A DNA stretch of 64,000 bases from Sympetrum striolatum (GCA_947579665.1 OX388348.1:5766001-5830000); one strand, 5' to 3'. Numbered from the stretch's first letter, positions 1 through 12,910 are shown. Program-made: numbers and translations. Notes: generated by a model not told the origin, from the letters alone.

Positions 1-141
1 TGCTTATTTGTTTGGAAATGATGATAGCCTGGCATTTGCTATCTACCTAAAATTATGAGACGTGTTACGATCAAGCCTGTAACAAAAGTATTTATTAATT
101 GTAATTTTTCCCCGTTGAGAATCAACGGGAACTTCAGCTAG
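1..141 (+). mobile_element. Helitron 3' end (fragment)
   Basis: The segment ends with Helitron 3' hallmarks: an 8-bp perfect stem with a GAA loop at 111-129 (CCCGTTGA...TCAACGGG), eight more bases, then CTAG at 138-141 followed by T. The same organisation recurs at 49901-49931 and, on the minus strand, at 54414-54445. Bases 15-80 also align with the sequence flanking the P-like insertion at 47.36-47.43 kb and 49.86 kb. That includes GTTACGAT at 64-71, the octamer duplicated there. No coding part remains, and the 5' end is outside the window or not recognisable. Confidence 0.6.
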
Positions 142-1364
142 TACATAATAATACGAACTATCAATTATCCGTCATCAACTACAACCTCAAGTTCGACTCA
201 ACGAGAGAACGTAGGCGAAACGCCGTCAGATTTCTTAATCGACGAAGGATTTTTTCTTAACTCTCTAATTTTGCCAGATTTTAAGCGTAATCTTCCAGTA
301 ATCACCCTGTATAAAACAAAAATTATTACGAGCATACTTGCGAATCAGTGTGGTTATAAGAGAGGAATCCCTTTGTATAAATTTGTCTACTAAGTATAGA
401 CACCCACTGTCAGCTTTGTGGCCTTGCCTTCTCCATACAGCATCTATAATTTTATTCTAATTCAATTTCCATATTCATTGGGCAATACATGTATTTTTAG
501 AGATCTATTTCATCCATAAAATCGGAAACTCACTTTTTTAGAATCTTTTAGTAGGAGACACTTCATATAGTTAACGACTGACTATCTTACTAACTGATTG
601 ATCTTTCGAAATTATACCTATTTCTCGTAGAGATACAGCAACAGATAATCCCAAATCTAAAAGCAAATATTAAATTAATAAAATGAAATTTGAACGTCTC
701 TTAGATTGTTTGAAGTATAATTTTAAGAATATAAGTAAAAGGTTCCTGTAGACTACTATTTATCGTATGTTGACCCGAAAGAAATTTTACTGTTATTGAA
801 AACTGAGGTATTGATAAAAATATGAAAATGCGTATTAAACATTTGTTTTAAGTAAGCGATTAGACGAACTAATTTGTAGAGTTAAGTAATAATTAGGATA
901 AGCAAAGATGTGGTTGAGTTCATATTGTCTTAGGGTAGATAAACTGTTGCGACAGCGAAATGATCAAACTAAAGTTGGTTGTGAAGACTTTTCAGGAACA
1001 TGAGAGAATAAGTGAGGGATGTGATGTTTATTAGCGGTGTTTGAATGTGAGTGCTAAATTGATCAGCAGGATGAAAGTTAAATGGCAAAGTGAGTGCTAG
1101 AGAAAAGGAAGGATGAATAATTTTGATTATAAGACCGAGATAGGAATCCATAATTATGAGATTAGAGAGAAATCTTTATAAGAAGTGTGAATTTATATAG
1201 AAGAGATGAGGCTATTTGTTTTCCTTATCCGGAATGAAATACGACAGATAAAACTTATGAATGTTCGGCTATTGCAACTCTTAAAAGTTTGCGTTATCTC
1301 TGTGAACAAAAGATTTAACATTAACCTGTGAAATCTAAGTTCTCTGGCTGTACTTCGTGGGACG
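142..1364. other. AT-rich DNA, no feature recognised
   Basis: Only short unsupported open frames are present. I see no exon-like, RNA-like or terminal-repeat structure. Confidence 0.5.
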
Positions 1365-1545
1365 ACATTAGAAATGATAAGTTCCCTTATCTTCCAAGTG
1401 ATCCGCAAATGTGGATGACTCAAAATTCAACAAATGATAGCATGTAAGCGTTCTTGAGCTCTTGTCTTGACAGGGCGACTACTTTGACCACAATAGGAAG
1501 CTGTACAGTCATCGCATTGAAGTTCGTATACCCCCGACAGAGAGG
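1365..1545 (-). pseudogene. Penelope-like element, GIY-YIG endonuclease fragment
   Basis: The minus strand encodes a stretch starting GVYELQCDDC, followed by YCGQSSRPVKTRAQE. This fits the GIY...YIG core and the conserved Arg of the GIY-YIG nuclease at the C-terminus of Penelope-like retroelements. After a stop at about 1427 the homology resumes in another frame at about 1421-1365 (STFADHLEDKG), matching the next conserved block of the same domain. The piece is frameshifted and lacks the reverse transcriptase, so it is a dead fragment. A second fragment on the opposite strand starts about 20 bp away. Confidence 0.6.
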
Positions 1546-1569
1546 AAGGATCCAACTTATCTGAATTTT

Positions 1570-1735
1570 GAGTCATCAGAATTTGCGGCTCATTTGGAAG
1601 AAACTGGCCACAGAAGTTCATTCACCGTAAATCTCTTGCACAGGCAGCCAAAATGAAAGAAATTAGATGCTCTGGAGACCATTGAAATTACCTGTGCTGA
1701 AAACCCTACCAATGAAATCACCTTCCTCAACCCTC
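1570..1735 (+). pseudogene. Penelope-like element, 3'-end fragment
   Basis: In one plus frame the sequence reads EFAAHLEETGH (1579-1611), then an in-frame stop at 1654, then KKLDALETIEI (1657-1689). Both blocks are typical of the tail of Penelope GIY-YIG domains. The first block is about 60% identical to FADHLEDKG on the minus strand at 1421-1365, and the nucleotides align as an inverted repeat. It is probably the 3' end of a second copy inserted back to back with the first. It is not functional. Confidence 0.5.
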
Positions 1736-4700
1736 CCCTCTCCTTACCCTCCACTCCAAACTATTCGTGTATAAGTGACTGCTTTCTATTAATGTTTTAC
1801 CTGATGATAGGTTGCAGCTGAAACTGGTCATCGATTAAAGTTTTATTGAGGAAATTACCAAGTTTGTTTATCATTTCTAACATTAACCTATTTTAAGAGT
1901 AAATATTCGAAAATTTCCCTTTTATTTCGTGGTCGGGTTTAATTTGATAACTACAAAAGTAGATTTTCGAGAAATTCAATTTTATATTTTAACATTATAC
2001 CGATAACATTCATCAATTCAGTTTATACTTTTCAACCACTTACGTATCCGCATAAATGGATGTGATATCGACTAAAACCCGCTTTGTATATCGAAGTGAG
2101 ACAATTGGAGAGTGTGGTGACATTGTTTAGCAAAAGAGAAAATTTCTATGACGAGTTTTTGGAGTAAAAAATGTCGCCCAGAGGGAATACACCTGTTGAG
2201 GAGACTTCCGATAACGAGTGAGTTTTATTCATCGACGGAAAGATCGCGTTTCTAATTCTTATTTAGACTCCTGTGCAACTAATTTGTAGGGCTTTGGCGA
2301 TTTTCTTTTCTAGATCTCTTTCTAGAATCGCAGCTAAATGTTCATCCATTGTGGAGAGGAATTGGTAAAAATCATCTGCAAAAATCGCTGACTCTATCTG
2401 GACTGTACAAATGATTTTTGGGTGCGAATTCTTACTTTTTGAGGAAACTTCAATAATTATTTCGTGATTTATCAGAACTTTAGAAAGTGTATCGTGATGA
2501 AGTGATTCTATTAATTATTACCATATTTGCAAACTTTGTTTCATTATTTTATTTTGTACGAATAGTCGTAACCTTCTTATCTTCCGATGAAGATCTGTTG
2601 GAATGGAATGACCTATAGAGGCGTAAGTAGCACAGAACCCTACCTCGTTTTATAAAAATTGAAAGAATGCTATGGTAGAATTAGAGCTTGAGGTGGCAGA
2701 TTTTTCAGTGTTTCAATTGAATAAAAGGTTAAAATTATCTCAAACATTCATTATTCAGCCAAAATATGATTTGAAGGTTGAAATATGCATGTTGTAATCG
2801 CTTTTCTGTTCAAATAATAATTTTTTATGGTATAAAGGGATGCAAAATAAACATTTTCACGGTAGTTCCGTTCGTCTTCTGTGATACATTTCCAGAATAC
2901 TCTCTACAACAATTGGACTGCTTGGTAAATTAAGAACTCTCTTGTATCAGATCTTTCGAAAAAAGATACCATGGATTAGCTGTTGCATTACTCTTTTTTT
3001 ATTTGGTGTTTCCTGACACGCATTCTTTCTTATATCCTTGGTATTTTTTAACTTTCTTCTCATTTATACATTTTTTGACTGTACATACTACTACAATATT
3101 CTTATTTGGATTATTACTTTACATAAGGAAAGATTGATTTAGCGAGTTCTTTATTTAAATAAATCATAAGCACTTCTGCTGTTTGGCCGTACTGATAGTT
3201 CGAAACAATTAAAAATTGATCAGAAAATAGATTAGTACCTTTTAAATAAATATTGGTGCCATTTAAAATGTATCATTACAATTAATAGCTTCATTATTAT
3301 TCTTACTTTCCTTGAGTATGATTTCATATATTTGTGATTTTTTTCTAATTTATTAATGGGAATTGCAATCTATTTTATTTAATATCGTATGTAGCTGGTT
3401 GTTTTCCACCTCTCGAAACAGAGCTGGTAGAAAAGTTTTATTAAAGATAGAAATCAAATCTAAGAACTACGAATAGCTCAAATACTTTTTGCTAACTCTG
3501 CGTTTAGTTTCTATTCCTCGTAGATAAATGAAATTAATTTACGTATCCTGTTTTTATTAGCATTCAAAATACAATTACGCTCAGAAGATAGCAAATATAT
3601 ATCCGATTAAAAAGATTGGCTTATCCTTAATAATTGAATTTTTTCGGAATATATTTATTCTTGTGTTTCAATTAGTGTCGGTTAAAGTTAATCATGTAAT
3701 AAAATGAATATATTATTTACCTGCGTAAGTTGAGGATTAGTGGAATTGAAAACATCTAAAGTTCTCAGGCCGAATAGATATGTCAACTCGTGTTTGTCTT
3801 ACGTTTGCAGTGAATATGAAAACGCTTCAATAAGTTTCCTCGTCATGTTTGCGACAAATGTCTTCCTTTTATCTCACCCGGGATTTCATTCCAAATTCCT
3901 CAGCTGAAAAATCATAGTTTTGCATGTGCTCGCAAGCGTACGCGAGTGACCGCTTACAGCGCAAAAAGAGAAGGCTTTCTGCAAACGAAACGAAAAAGTA
4001 AACTCGTTTGCCGAAAAATTCATTCAAAAATTTGCAAAACAAGGTCACATACGAGAGCAAATTTGCTCAAGTGAGTTATTTCTAGAACGAAATAATTAAC
4101 GAGTAGCTACCGAGAGTAAAAAATATAGTAGTAATGAACTGGAGCTTTTTTTCAAATTTATCTACGCGAATGATTCATTGATTAGGAAATGGGTAAAGCC
4201 AACTATTTCATTATGTGAAGGATTTCATTGAATTTGATTAGTTTTTAAAATCTTTTTTAATCCTTTTGGCAAGACTCAGGGGAATGGCGCTTCTTTACGT
4301 TTACTAATTAAAGTTGTATTTCGAATTAATTACTCAATGGATGCATGCTTGATTTATGACTTGCTCATAAGTGGATAAGTACATGTATTCTGAAAGATCT
4401 GATGCTCAATTATTCTGTAGCTCAGATTTTGGAGACCATTTCAATTAACCAATATGTGAATACTTAATTTTGAAAATCTCATTCCTTTAAATTAGAGCCA
4501 TAGCAATCTTGATCCTATAGATCGAAATCATGGTCTTGAGTGAATGAAATTCTGTGCTAAAGGTATGAACGTTATTCTGCATTACCTCAAGTGTTATTAT
4601 GGAAAACTACCACAAAGTCGAGACCGAATTAGGAGATTCCATTCTTTAGAATCTTGCTAGTTTTACAAATATCTGAATGATATCTTTTTATTTAAGGAGC

Positions 4701-5077
4701 TTGCGAAATGATAGCTTTAGTGATGGTTGATTTTTGTGTTGAAGTTCATTCAAAATTCATGGATGTACCTTTATTTTATGTGAACGTATTGCGACCAGCT
4801 ATATCAGTGCTCCAAATATAGTGCAAAGGCCATAAAAAATATCAAGCGTGCTAGCCTCTTCCCTTATATCAAAGAAATCATCCAATTTATCAACCAAGAG
4901 TCTTTGGACAAATATATAGCGTCTTGTCTTTATACCGTATTAATGAAAAAATCGATTTAAGTAATCCGTAATCTATAATTTCAAATAGTGATGATGAAGG
5001 TATATGCAATTATGATCGGTATTATCATATTATTGAAAGGAAAGGGATTGTAAGCTAAGCCGCGATTGCATCATAAG
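1736..5077. other. AT-rich DNA, no feature recognised
   Basis: I found no supported gene, RNA or mobile element here. The open frames are below 70 codons and look random. Confidence 0.45.
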
Positions 5078-5135
5078 TTATAGCAAGTTTGAAAAAGGTC
5101 CTTCAAAAACTTGCTATCTGAGATAGCAAGTTTGT
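5078..5135. repeat. Short imperfect hairpin plus third repeat
   Basis: An ATAGCAAGTTT arm at 5078 faces an inverted arm ending AACTTGCTAT near 5116, separated by about 1 nt of true spacer. Together they form an imperfect 18-19-bp stem. A third, direct copy (GATAGCAAGTTTG) follows at about 5122. It may be a remnant of a small foldback element. The family is unknown. Confidence 0.4.
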
Positions 5136-6928
5136 GAGGGACACAAGGAGTTAAATTAGACGCTAGGAAATTATTTTAAGAACCCATAATTTTCGCATAA
5201 GAGGCTGTAACTAAAGAGAGGTCGACGGCTCGGTGTATCACACGCCAAAAAGTGGGATGCAGGGTAACAATAGAGAAATTGATGAATGTCAAAAAAACCT
5301 GTCTGCTTACTTAGTTAATGTATTATTTAGGAACGTTGAAATTGGAATAAAGTTACACGCCGTCTTAATAGCAATGTGAAGGTCGATTCTACATTTTATC
5401 AATTAATACTTTATTTCATATTTTTCGATGCATGACGAAGAGCTTTCATCCTCAACAAGTGCTTTACCCTCAATCAATTTTATCTCAATCTCCCCACGTA
5501 AATGAAACAGGTAAGAGAAATATTTTCCACAGATTTAGAAAATATTTTCCTTATTATAGTCAGCATTGGTTGTGGGATGTTTAGACCCCGGTTTACGGAG
5601 AAAGTAAAAAAAAGATGAAAATTGAAAGGTTAAATTGATGCGATCTCTTTCATCTATGGACATATTTACTTTGAATTAGATATGGATATAGAAGAGAAAG
5701 TGTTTGTTTCTGATAAAAGAGTGGGTTTGAGATATTTAGAAGGAAGTTCAAAATGGGCAAAAGGAATCTGTTTGCAGTATCGGCACTCGGATAAAGATCA
5801 CAACATTTTCGATCGACAGTACCAAATACGAGTATTATTTGTATTACTCGGCAAATTCCTTGAATATCCTTTTCGAAAGACAGAGATTTGGATATAGACT
5901 ACAATAATAATTAATTTTCCACACCGAAAAGCATGAACGGTAAATAAATAAATAATAGTAATTTTGAGAAGCACAATTTGGAGTTTCCTTTGCAGTCTTG
6001 TCATCGAGACCTTTGTCTCTATACTTTCAAAATCTCTCTGCTTTATTTGCTTTGATTCGTTATTTTATCTCGATCTGTGCTTTCAGACTCCATTTATCAA
6101 TTTCCCTTTATGTGCTTGAATTTACTTCCTTATTATTTGAAATCAGCTAACTTGTTAGAGGGAGGCACAGAACTACGCATGAGATAATCTAAATTTTTAA
6201 ACTCGATTAAAGCTGCTTAAATTAATTAGCCGCATCGCTTCCTGAACTTTAAAGTTCAAGCTGCAAAGTTTTAGTTTCCTTTAAATCAGAAATACTTTTT
6301 AACTCTCCGTTAAAAAGGATTATACATTTTACTACTAAATAAGTATTTTGTTGGATATACCTTCTTTTTAATACGGTTACCTTCATTATTCACCGTTGAC
6401 ACCTGGTATTAATACCAACCTGCAGCGTATAAATTAATAAATAAATAAATTATAGGTTGTAGTTTAGGAAGGTCAGATCTGTTGAAAGTTTAATCAGTTT
6501 TAATTGTAAGAATTCATTATCACTAAAATGAAATCCACCAGATTTAGAAAATAGATTCCAAGAATGTGGTCAATTTGTGGCAGAAATTTGAAATCCTAGA
6601 ATGGTGTTGTTTGAATTTAATGCATTATTATTGTTATTCGTTGTTAATTTCATCACATAATCTAAACTAAAAATAAGCTATTTCCATCATGAGAATCCTT
6701 CAGTAAAAATAACACTAACGGATGTAAAACGTAAAATTAAATTCTCTTTTACTTCTATTCCAAAGAGGATCAATTGAATACCCCCCTCGAATCGGTCTCG
6801 AATACTTAGAACAGACCCACGTGAACACGATAACTGCCATTTTATTATTTTCATAGTTTAAAATGAATATGCTGAAGTGTGACTTCGTGGAATGGAATAG
6901 ATATTTCAAAAAATAAAAAACTTGGTAT
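5136..6928. other. AT-rich DNA, no feature recognised
   Basis: A short plus-strand frame at 5682-5897 shows no recognisable domain and I do not call it a gene. Nothing else is supported. Confidence 0.4.
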
Positions 6929-6958
6929 CTTCCACAGTGATTACAATCACTGTGGAAG
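6929..6958. repeat. Perfect 14-bp palindrome with 2-nt loop
   Basis: The arms CTTCCACAGTGATT (6929-6942) and AATCACTGTGGAAG (6945-6958) are exact reverse complements around the dinucleotide AC. The structure resembles two transposon ends fused head to head or a tight hairpin. No target duplication is evident. Confidence 0.6.
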
Positions 6959-7078
6959 GATCAAATTTTTTCATTTTTTGAAATTTTCATAGTTTTCTTT
7001 AATATCAAAGTAAGATCTCAAAGTATAAACGGAGTTGAAAAAGATACACCTGACTCAACCCTTGTTTTCGTACATGTT

Positions 7079-7290
7079 TCAAATATACTTGGTATGCTGA
7101 GTATCTGCACTCTGTTTTTAGAGAATCTGGGTTCGGACCCCGGTCACGTAGATTTTTTTCCTTTCAGGGATTGGAGCAAAACCACTCCTAATTATCGCAC
7201 TTTTTATATCAGAGCTTCAGAAAATGTACGTCTAAATGCGATGGAGTTTATCCCTTTGTCATTCGGAAAGAGTATAAATGACGACTGATG
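7079..7290 (+). repeat. tRNA-like (B-box) repeat fragment
   Basis: CTGGGTTCGGACCCCGGTCAC at about 7126-7146 resembles the T-arm/B-box of a tRNA-derived SINE. It also resembles, in inverted orientation, units of the array at 30.6-31.3 kb (for example CTGGGCTCGACACCAGGTCAC on the minus strand near 30.61 kb). A weaker related segment lies at 7440-7600. No cloverleaf can be drawn, so it is not a tRNA gene. Confidence 0.35.
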
Positions 7291-9728
7291 ACTTTGTTTG
7301 TGATTTGAGTTCTCATAGAAATTATTCTTGGACCAAGATTAAGGATTTCTTGTAGCTCTTGCTTAGTCCATGAATTAGCTAACGAGATACCTGCAAGTCG
7401 ACGTTCCTCAACAGAAAATTAATGAAAACTAGGATTGGGGTCAGTTAGTTCGTGATGCATCATCACACAGCGTGTTTTTAGAGCTCAGTCTTGTAAATAG
7501 AGATACGGGGTTGCCTATTCATTTGTTTTCAAGTCAGACTTTCGATGCAAAGCAATGGAATTTCCTTTCTTCAACCTTCTCTATAATTTTACATCCTCTA
7601 AATAATTTGGGAAACGTTTTCATTGGAATAATATTTTTAAACGTTTTTGTGGAAATTTAATTTGAACTAAATTGAATTTTAATTCAAAAAGGGCATTTTC
7701 CGTAACTTACATTTTAAAATTGGAATCGAAGGTAGGTTTAAGCATAACCACTTTCTTACTGCCATCGTTGAGAGCTGTAATTAAGTTGCGTGTTGTTTCG
7801 AAAAATTGAAATATTTTATTGATTTATAATTAAAGTTTTCTAACACTTAAAATTGAATATTTTCATTCAGGAGAAAATAGAGCGCACATTAAAAAATTAT
7901 ATCAATGAAATTATTTACTTTAGAGCTAACATACGTTGGGAATTTAATTATACGGTTTCAAAGCCTTTGCCAATTTTCCTAAGTGGTGCTAAATGATTTT
8001 ATAATGAAAAAGGGCGAGTTATTAAATACGAAACTTTATTTTTCTTAGAAATTCTTCCTTGTTACCAGAAAATAGTAACCGAGAAAATATTTTGAGATGA
8101 CTTAGCATGAAAATAATTGAAATTCACATTTCAGAAATCTTTATTCCTTTGCTTGGGAAGGAAATAAAATTATAGTTTCTCACAAAATCTCATCTTTAAG
8201 TCTTAAAATTGAAAGAAATACGAAGATTTCACTCCTTCGTAAAAATTACGCATAATCAAAAGTCTTTTTGCATCTAAAACTTTGATATGAATGTAAAATA
8301 TTTAAGTACAAGTTGTAAATCATCATTACGTAGTATATGTAAATAAAAGTATTCAGTTTAAAATTATTAGTTTGAACTCAAGAAAACGAGAAAGAAATTA
8401 CGCTAAGTAAATGTACTGATGTGTCATTCCATGAAGAGAGACTTGATGGCTTTTCTCCGAGGAAAGAGTTCTAACGTTATCAGGAACGATTTAAATAATG
8501 AAAAATCTATCTATGCACGTGCATTCACCTTAGATTAAGAAAATTCGAATTTAAACTAATAACAATCTTTTTCTCTTCCGTAAATTATACCCTTAAATTT
8601 GAATAAGATTTTATTGTTTCCAAGGACATATGTACCATGGCTTTGTAAATGAAGAAAATATATAAATTTGAACAATAATGAAGTAAATTACTCGTTCCAT
8701 TTACAAATTTATTCCATTATCGTTATGGCCTTCCACGAACTAATGCCTTCTCATATAACCTTGAAGGTTTATAAACCATCAGGATGTCTCGATTCCTTCG
8801 AATAAGCTGGTGTAAGCTTAAACTTAACCAAAGATTATAAATGGACATTAATTGGGATCAATTGGCTCATCAAAGCATTCAGTGATCTCTTAAGGAAAGC
8901 CGGGAAAGCGTTTAGAAAATTAAAAGAAGTGGGAAAAAGAGAAAAAGCTAAGAATGGAAGGAGGAGAATGGGAGTTTCAAAGAGAATAAAGGAACGAAGA
9001 TGGATTGGTAATAATGAGACGTAAAGAGAGCAAAGGAGAGAGAGAGAGGGAAACCTCAGGAATCGCGGTGGCTCTAAAAACTCCTTTGCGCACGAAAGAA
9101 CTCCACGTCAAGACAATTTAGAACAAAGGTAGAATGGGCACTAGCGAAATTTGATTTAAAATCCTTTCCTGGAAAATACGGGCTCATAAAGTCGCGAGAT
9201 CTAAGATAACATGACGTGCCAAGACCTGAAGAAAATACCTCGAGGAAGATGCATATGGACCACCTCGGCGGAAACTCTGACCTTGTTTTCCTGTTCATTT
9301 CGAAAATTTCATTTACTTCTTATGTAATGTTGAAGAATTTTAAAAGTAACTAATTTACGTCTCATTATGAATTTCTTTCCTTCTGTTATAATGCAAATTT
9401 CGTCATTATTTATACTTTCGTTTATTTATTTACTTTTTAGTTAAGAATTAAATTCTCCGTTGAGGTATTGGAATGGACATAACTTAAGGCCTTATAGATA
9501 ATGGAAGTGAGTCATATTCAATTTATTGGACAGAAAGTTTTCTAAGCTTTGCTTATTCGAATAGGCTTTGCGTTCTCAGTTTTAATTGTTTTGTTTTAAT
9601 ACAAATACATCAACAATATCAGGATGAGGATAGAATGAACTAGGTATATAATGATAAGGTACTATAATCTCAAGAAAATACATAAGAAGGAGCAGAGATA
9701 AGGCCTAATCACAAAAATAGAAAATAGG
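7291..9728. other. AT-rich DNA, no gene recognised
   Basis: This holds a weak second copy of the preceding repeat near 7.44-7.60 kb and a purine-rich run at 8.92-9.05 kb. Otherwise I see nothing. Confidence 0.4.
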
Positions 9729-9835
9729 GCAGCGCGTGTAAGTTGGCTTTGGTGGAAGCGGTCTCGGGTTTGAATCCCGGTTGGAATCCATGTGCGAAAT
9801 GGCCTAAGCTATTATATTGCATTTAAAAATACTAA
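9729..9835 (+). repeat. tRNA-derived SINE, diverged copy
   Basis: It shares GCAGCGCG, GCTTTGGTG.AAGCGGTC and CGGGTTTGAATCCCGG with the better copy at 13432-13566. It also shares the post-tRNA segment ATGTGCGAAATGGCCTAAGC. The B-box carries changes and the A-box end is missing. I could not find a clear target duplication. Confidence 0.6.
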
Positions 9836-12608
9836 TATTAATACTAGAATAAGTGATACGATTTTCATCGCCGTACCCAGCAAAAGAACCCAAACATAAA
9901 AAATCTAAGAAATGCTAAAATGCCTGAACAAATCCTCACTCGAAGAAAATGAATTAAAAATAATTGTATTTACAAATTCCTTATCTAATTTGGGACGTAG
10001 GAAATACACGGTGAATAGTTAACGTGTTTAAAGTCCACATATATTGACGCAAATCAAACATAGAATTATGTGGAAGATAAAAGTATGAATCCAAATAAAC
10101 CTTCAATTTTCCTTCGATTATTATACCATTGGAAACATTTTACACAAATTCTGGGTTTTCTCAGATAATTCTTTCATTTACTCGTTTCATCGGATTTTAT
10201 TCATTACATCTGAAGGAGGGACGAACAATACGTCTTTCAGATACAATGTGGTTGTTATGGAAGCTGTATCTCGAAGTCATCGTGTGCTTAAGAACAGCTT
10301 CTAATCGTCTTTGAATGATTTCCTATCCCCAAGTCTTGCTATTTATGGTTATTTAACAAAACATGTCTTTTACAGTGTGCTAGTGGCTCTTAAAATTTTA
10401 ATTTACAATTTTTTCAATACGATGGAATAGAAAAAACGCAGCTTTCAATGGCTGAAGCTAAAGATATATTTTACAATAATATCCTATAAATACAATAGTA
10501 TTATTTCATTAAGTCAGCATTCGTTAAAATATACCTGTAAATTATACTGCTGGAATTGTTTAGTAATATAGTAGCAGTTATTTAGAAGTTAATGCTTAAC
10601 ATTTTTGATGATATTAGAAATAGTTACGCTATTTGGAATTATGCACTAACATTACATAGGTAATCATAAAAGATTGTCTTAATTTTTTTAAAACTAAGAC
10701 TGAAGGTGCCCTCTTCCATCTTGGTAAGTGCCTATCGTATTTAGGATAAAAAATTATTATTTTATCAAGTATTTAGTTGGAGAAGGAAAGCCTCGGATGA
10801 TTTTAAGCAATGGATTTGCGTCTGTGATGGATGCGTTACCAAGGGAACGGTAATGAAGTGAGAAAAAAAGGAAACAAAGGGCAAACGAAGAGCGAACGAG
10901 ACGGAATAGAGTCTGCGGATCCAATTCAAAAATCCCTTTCATTAATTCAGTTTATTACCTCGGGGATGGTTACACTGTTTGGAGAATCTGCGGATAGGTG
11001 GAGTTGCTTTGGCTCGGCCGTGCGTGCTCGGTATCATCGAACCGCAGTCTTTCTCATTTCTTTCCGGTTCACTAAAAATCTACTCTTCCGATTTCGATTT
11101 TGAACGAACCGGTTTCATAATTCCTACTTCTCCCATTGGAATTCTTGCAAAATTCTTAAACAAGCTAATAATCTAACAAGTTTAAGAGAATTAAACACAT
11201 CGTTAGTTATGAAATATTATTTTGTGTATGTTATCTACAACTGTTGTAGAGGACATGTTAAGAGGAATTTGATTCATGCTACTTGATATCACTTATAATG
11301 TAAATAATTCCTCGAAGGACTAACTTCTCCTATTTAATCGTTCAGAAAATTAATAAATGCAGGTTTAAATAAAAAATCTTGGAATAGATAAAGTCAAAGT
11401 TTTTTAGAGGACTTCAAACCCAACACTCGGTATAATAATCCCTTCAAAATGTAATATAGAAACAGTTACTATAAGAACGAATAACAAAATTGGATAATAT
11501 GAAAATAACAAAAATATAAAAATAAATTAAACCTAAATCTTTATGATGATATTGTGAACAGAAACTGCTAGAAAGAGATAAGTTCCACTTAGAAGCATAT
11601 ACTGGAATTCATCCTGGTTTTATTTCATTTCTTTATTTAGTCGTAATTGAGCTCTATAGTTTATCTCCACTTTTATTTTATTACATTTTTTCGACCTAGA
11701 TTCTGAGAACCCTCTATTTCGGCATGTGCTTACACGTGAATTGAAGTGCTTGTGAACTTCCTCTCTCGTTGTGATAGTCCATTCCATCCTTTGAAGGCCA
11801 ACTAAGATATCCCTTCACTTCCACGTAAGCTCTTCTGGTCTCCTTTGAAGTTCGCTTCTCTCTCCAAATTACCGCTCTCTTCTTTAATTAAGAGAAAAGC
11901 CGAATTTTTCCATACCTGGATGTTTCGTTATTCTCTGCCCAAATTCCGTTAAATTCTCTCTAATTTGATGAATTGTTCGTTTATCTAATTTTCGAGATGG
12001 AGAATTCTATTGGACCCGTTCCTTCGAACACTATGCTTCCGCTTGTAATAAGAATATATTCGATGGGAAGTTTCCTTAGAAATTCGACTCCATTTTGCAA
12101 CGCGAACGTATTTTACGCCAGGGCTCGGCTGCGAATTTATTCCAACAAAGTTCGCACATCTCATAAAATTCGGTTTTTGATTCGTATTTATTATTCATTT
12201 AGAATTACTCGATGCATATTCGAATTGCTGCCGGACCTAATATGATCATTTGAGAACCACAAAGATAAAACACGATACAAATATGACGTAAAAATTAAAA
12301 GATAAATCTTTAAGTTGATATTGTCCCCCTGCTGCACCGCTGAAAAGGAGGACAACCATCTTCCTAAATCGCGAATAAAATTCAAGGAATACTCGGAAGC
12401 GAAGAAGTCGAGAATGGATTGGAACTCTGGTCTTCCACATTTCGGTAACTTAGCGAGCCACAAAAGGACAGCCGCTTCGGCCGATTCGGAAGTGCGATTG
12501 TAAACAGTTCAAAAGGATAAGTGAAATAATCCCTAATCCCTTGCTCGCGAGTGCGTTTCACAACTCAAATTATCTTGCATTTCAATATCAAGCGAGGTAA
12601 TCCATAAT
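9836..12608. other. No gene recognised
   Basis: The DIP gene's Ig3 exon would be expected downstream (lower coordinates) of 12782. I looked on the minus strand for the Asn-Tyr-Trp codons usual in that domain and found none in a credible context. Slightly GC-richer sequence at 10.8-11.1 and 11.7-12.5 kb gives overlapping open frames on both strands without recognisable domains. Confidence 0.4.
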
Positions 12609-12741
12609 GGAAAGAATCTAAGAAAGATTTGTACTTTTACAGCATTTTGTTTTACAAAAAACACTAACACTAATCACTAAACACTAATCGTAAAAAAATA
12701 AAATTAGTGGTAAAAGTTCAATTCTTTCTTAGATTCTTTCC
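12609..12741. repeat. 133-bp hairpin with 32-bp arms, next to a splice donor
   Basis: Arm 12609-12640 is the reverse complement of 12710-12741 with about three mismatches. The 69-bp loop carries repeated ACTAATC/CACTAA motifs that can pair with ATTAGTGG near its end. On the DIP transcript (minus strand) it lies 41 nt inside the intron after exon 12782-12910. It could be a hairpin MITE or an RNA structure. No target duplication was found. Confidence 0.6.
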
Positions 12742-12781
12742 TGTCATGCTTTCATCAATATTATGATTGAATTATACTCAC

Positions 12782-12910
12782 ACTGCACCCTTAGCAGCAC
12801 CCTTTTGCTGATGGAAGGAGGCACTCCATTGGATGCGATGCACAGGTACGCCCCCATATGCAGACGGCTCACTTTGGTGATGGTCACCACTTCCCCGTCT
12901 ATCACATTTA
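12782..12910 (-). CDS. DIP/lachesin-like Ig protein, exon for end of Ig2
   Basis: This internal 129-nt exon enters and leaves in phase 1. The acceptor is a pyrimidine run ending TTTTCAG at 12911-12912, and the donor is GTGAGT starting at 12781. It joins exon 18765-18920 so that the split codon becomes Val. It encodes the later part of Ig domain 2: GEVVTITKVSR, then HMGAYLCIASNGVPPS, containing the G-x-Y-x-C motif with the second disulphide Cys, then the linker SKRVLLRVQ to Ig3. The ASNGVPPS block is a hallmark of the DIP/lachesin family of neuronal adhesion proteins, which bind Dpr partners at the cell surface. Which DIP paralogue it is cannot be settled. The next exon (Ig3) is not visible in the window. 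Confidence 0.88.

Noticed and set aside
241..330. Candidate DIP Ig3 exon with an Asp-Tyr-Trp codon string on the minus strand
   Set aside because: The flanking codons do not fit Ig3, and no Cys or other family motif is in frame.
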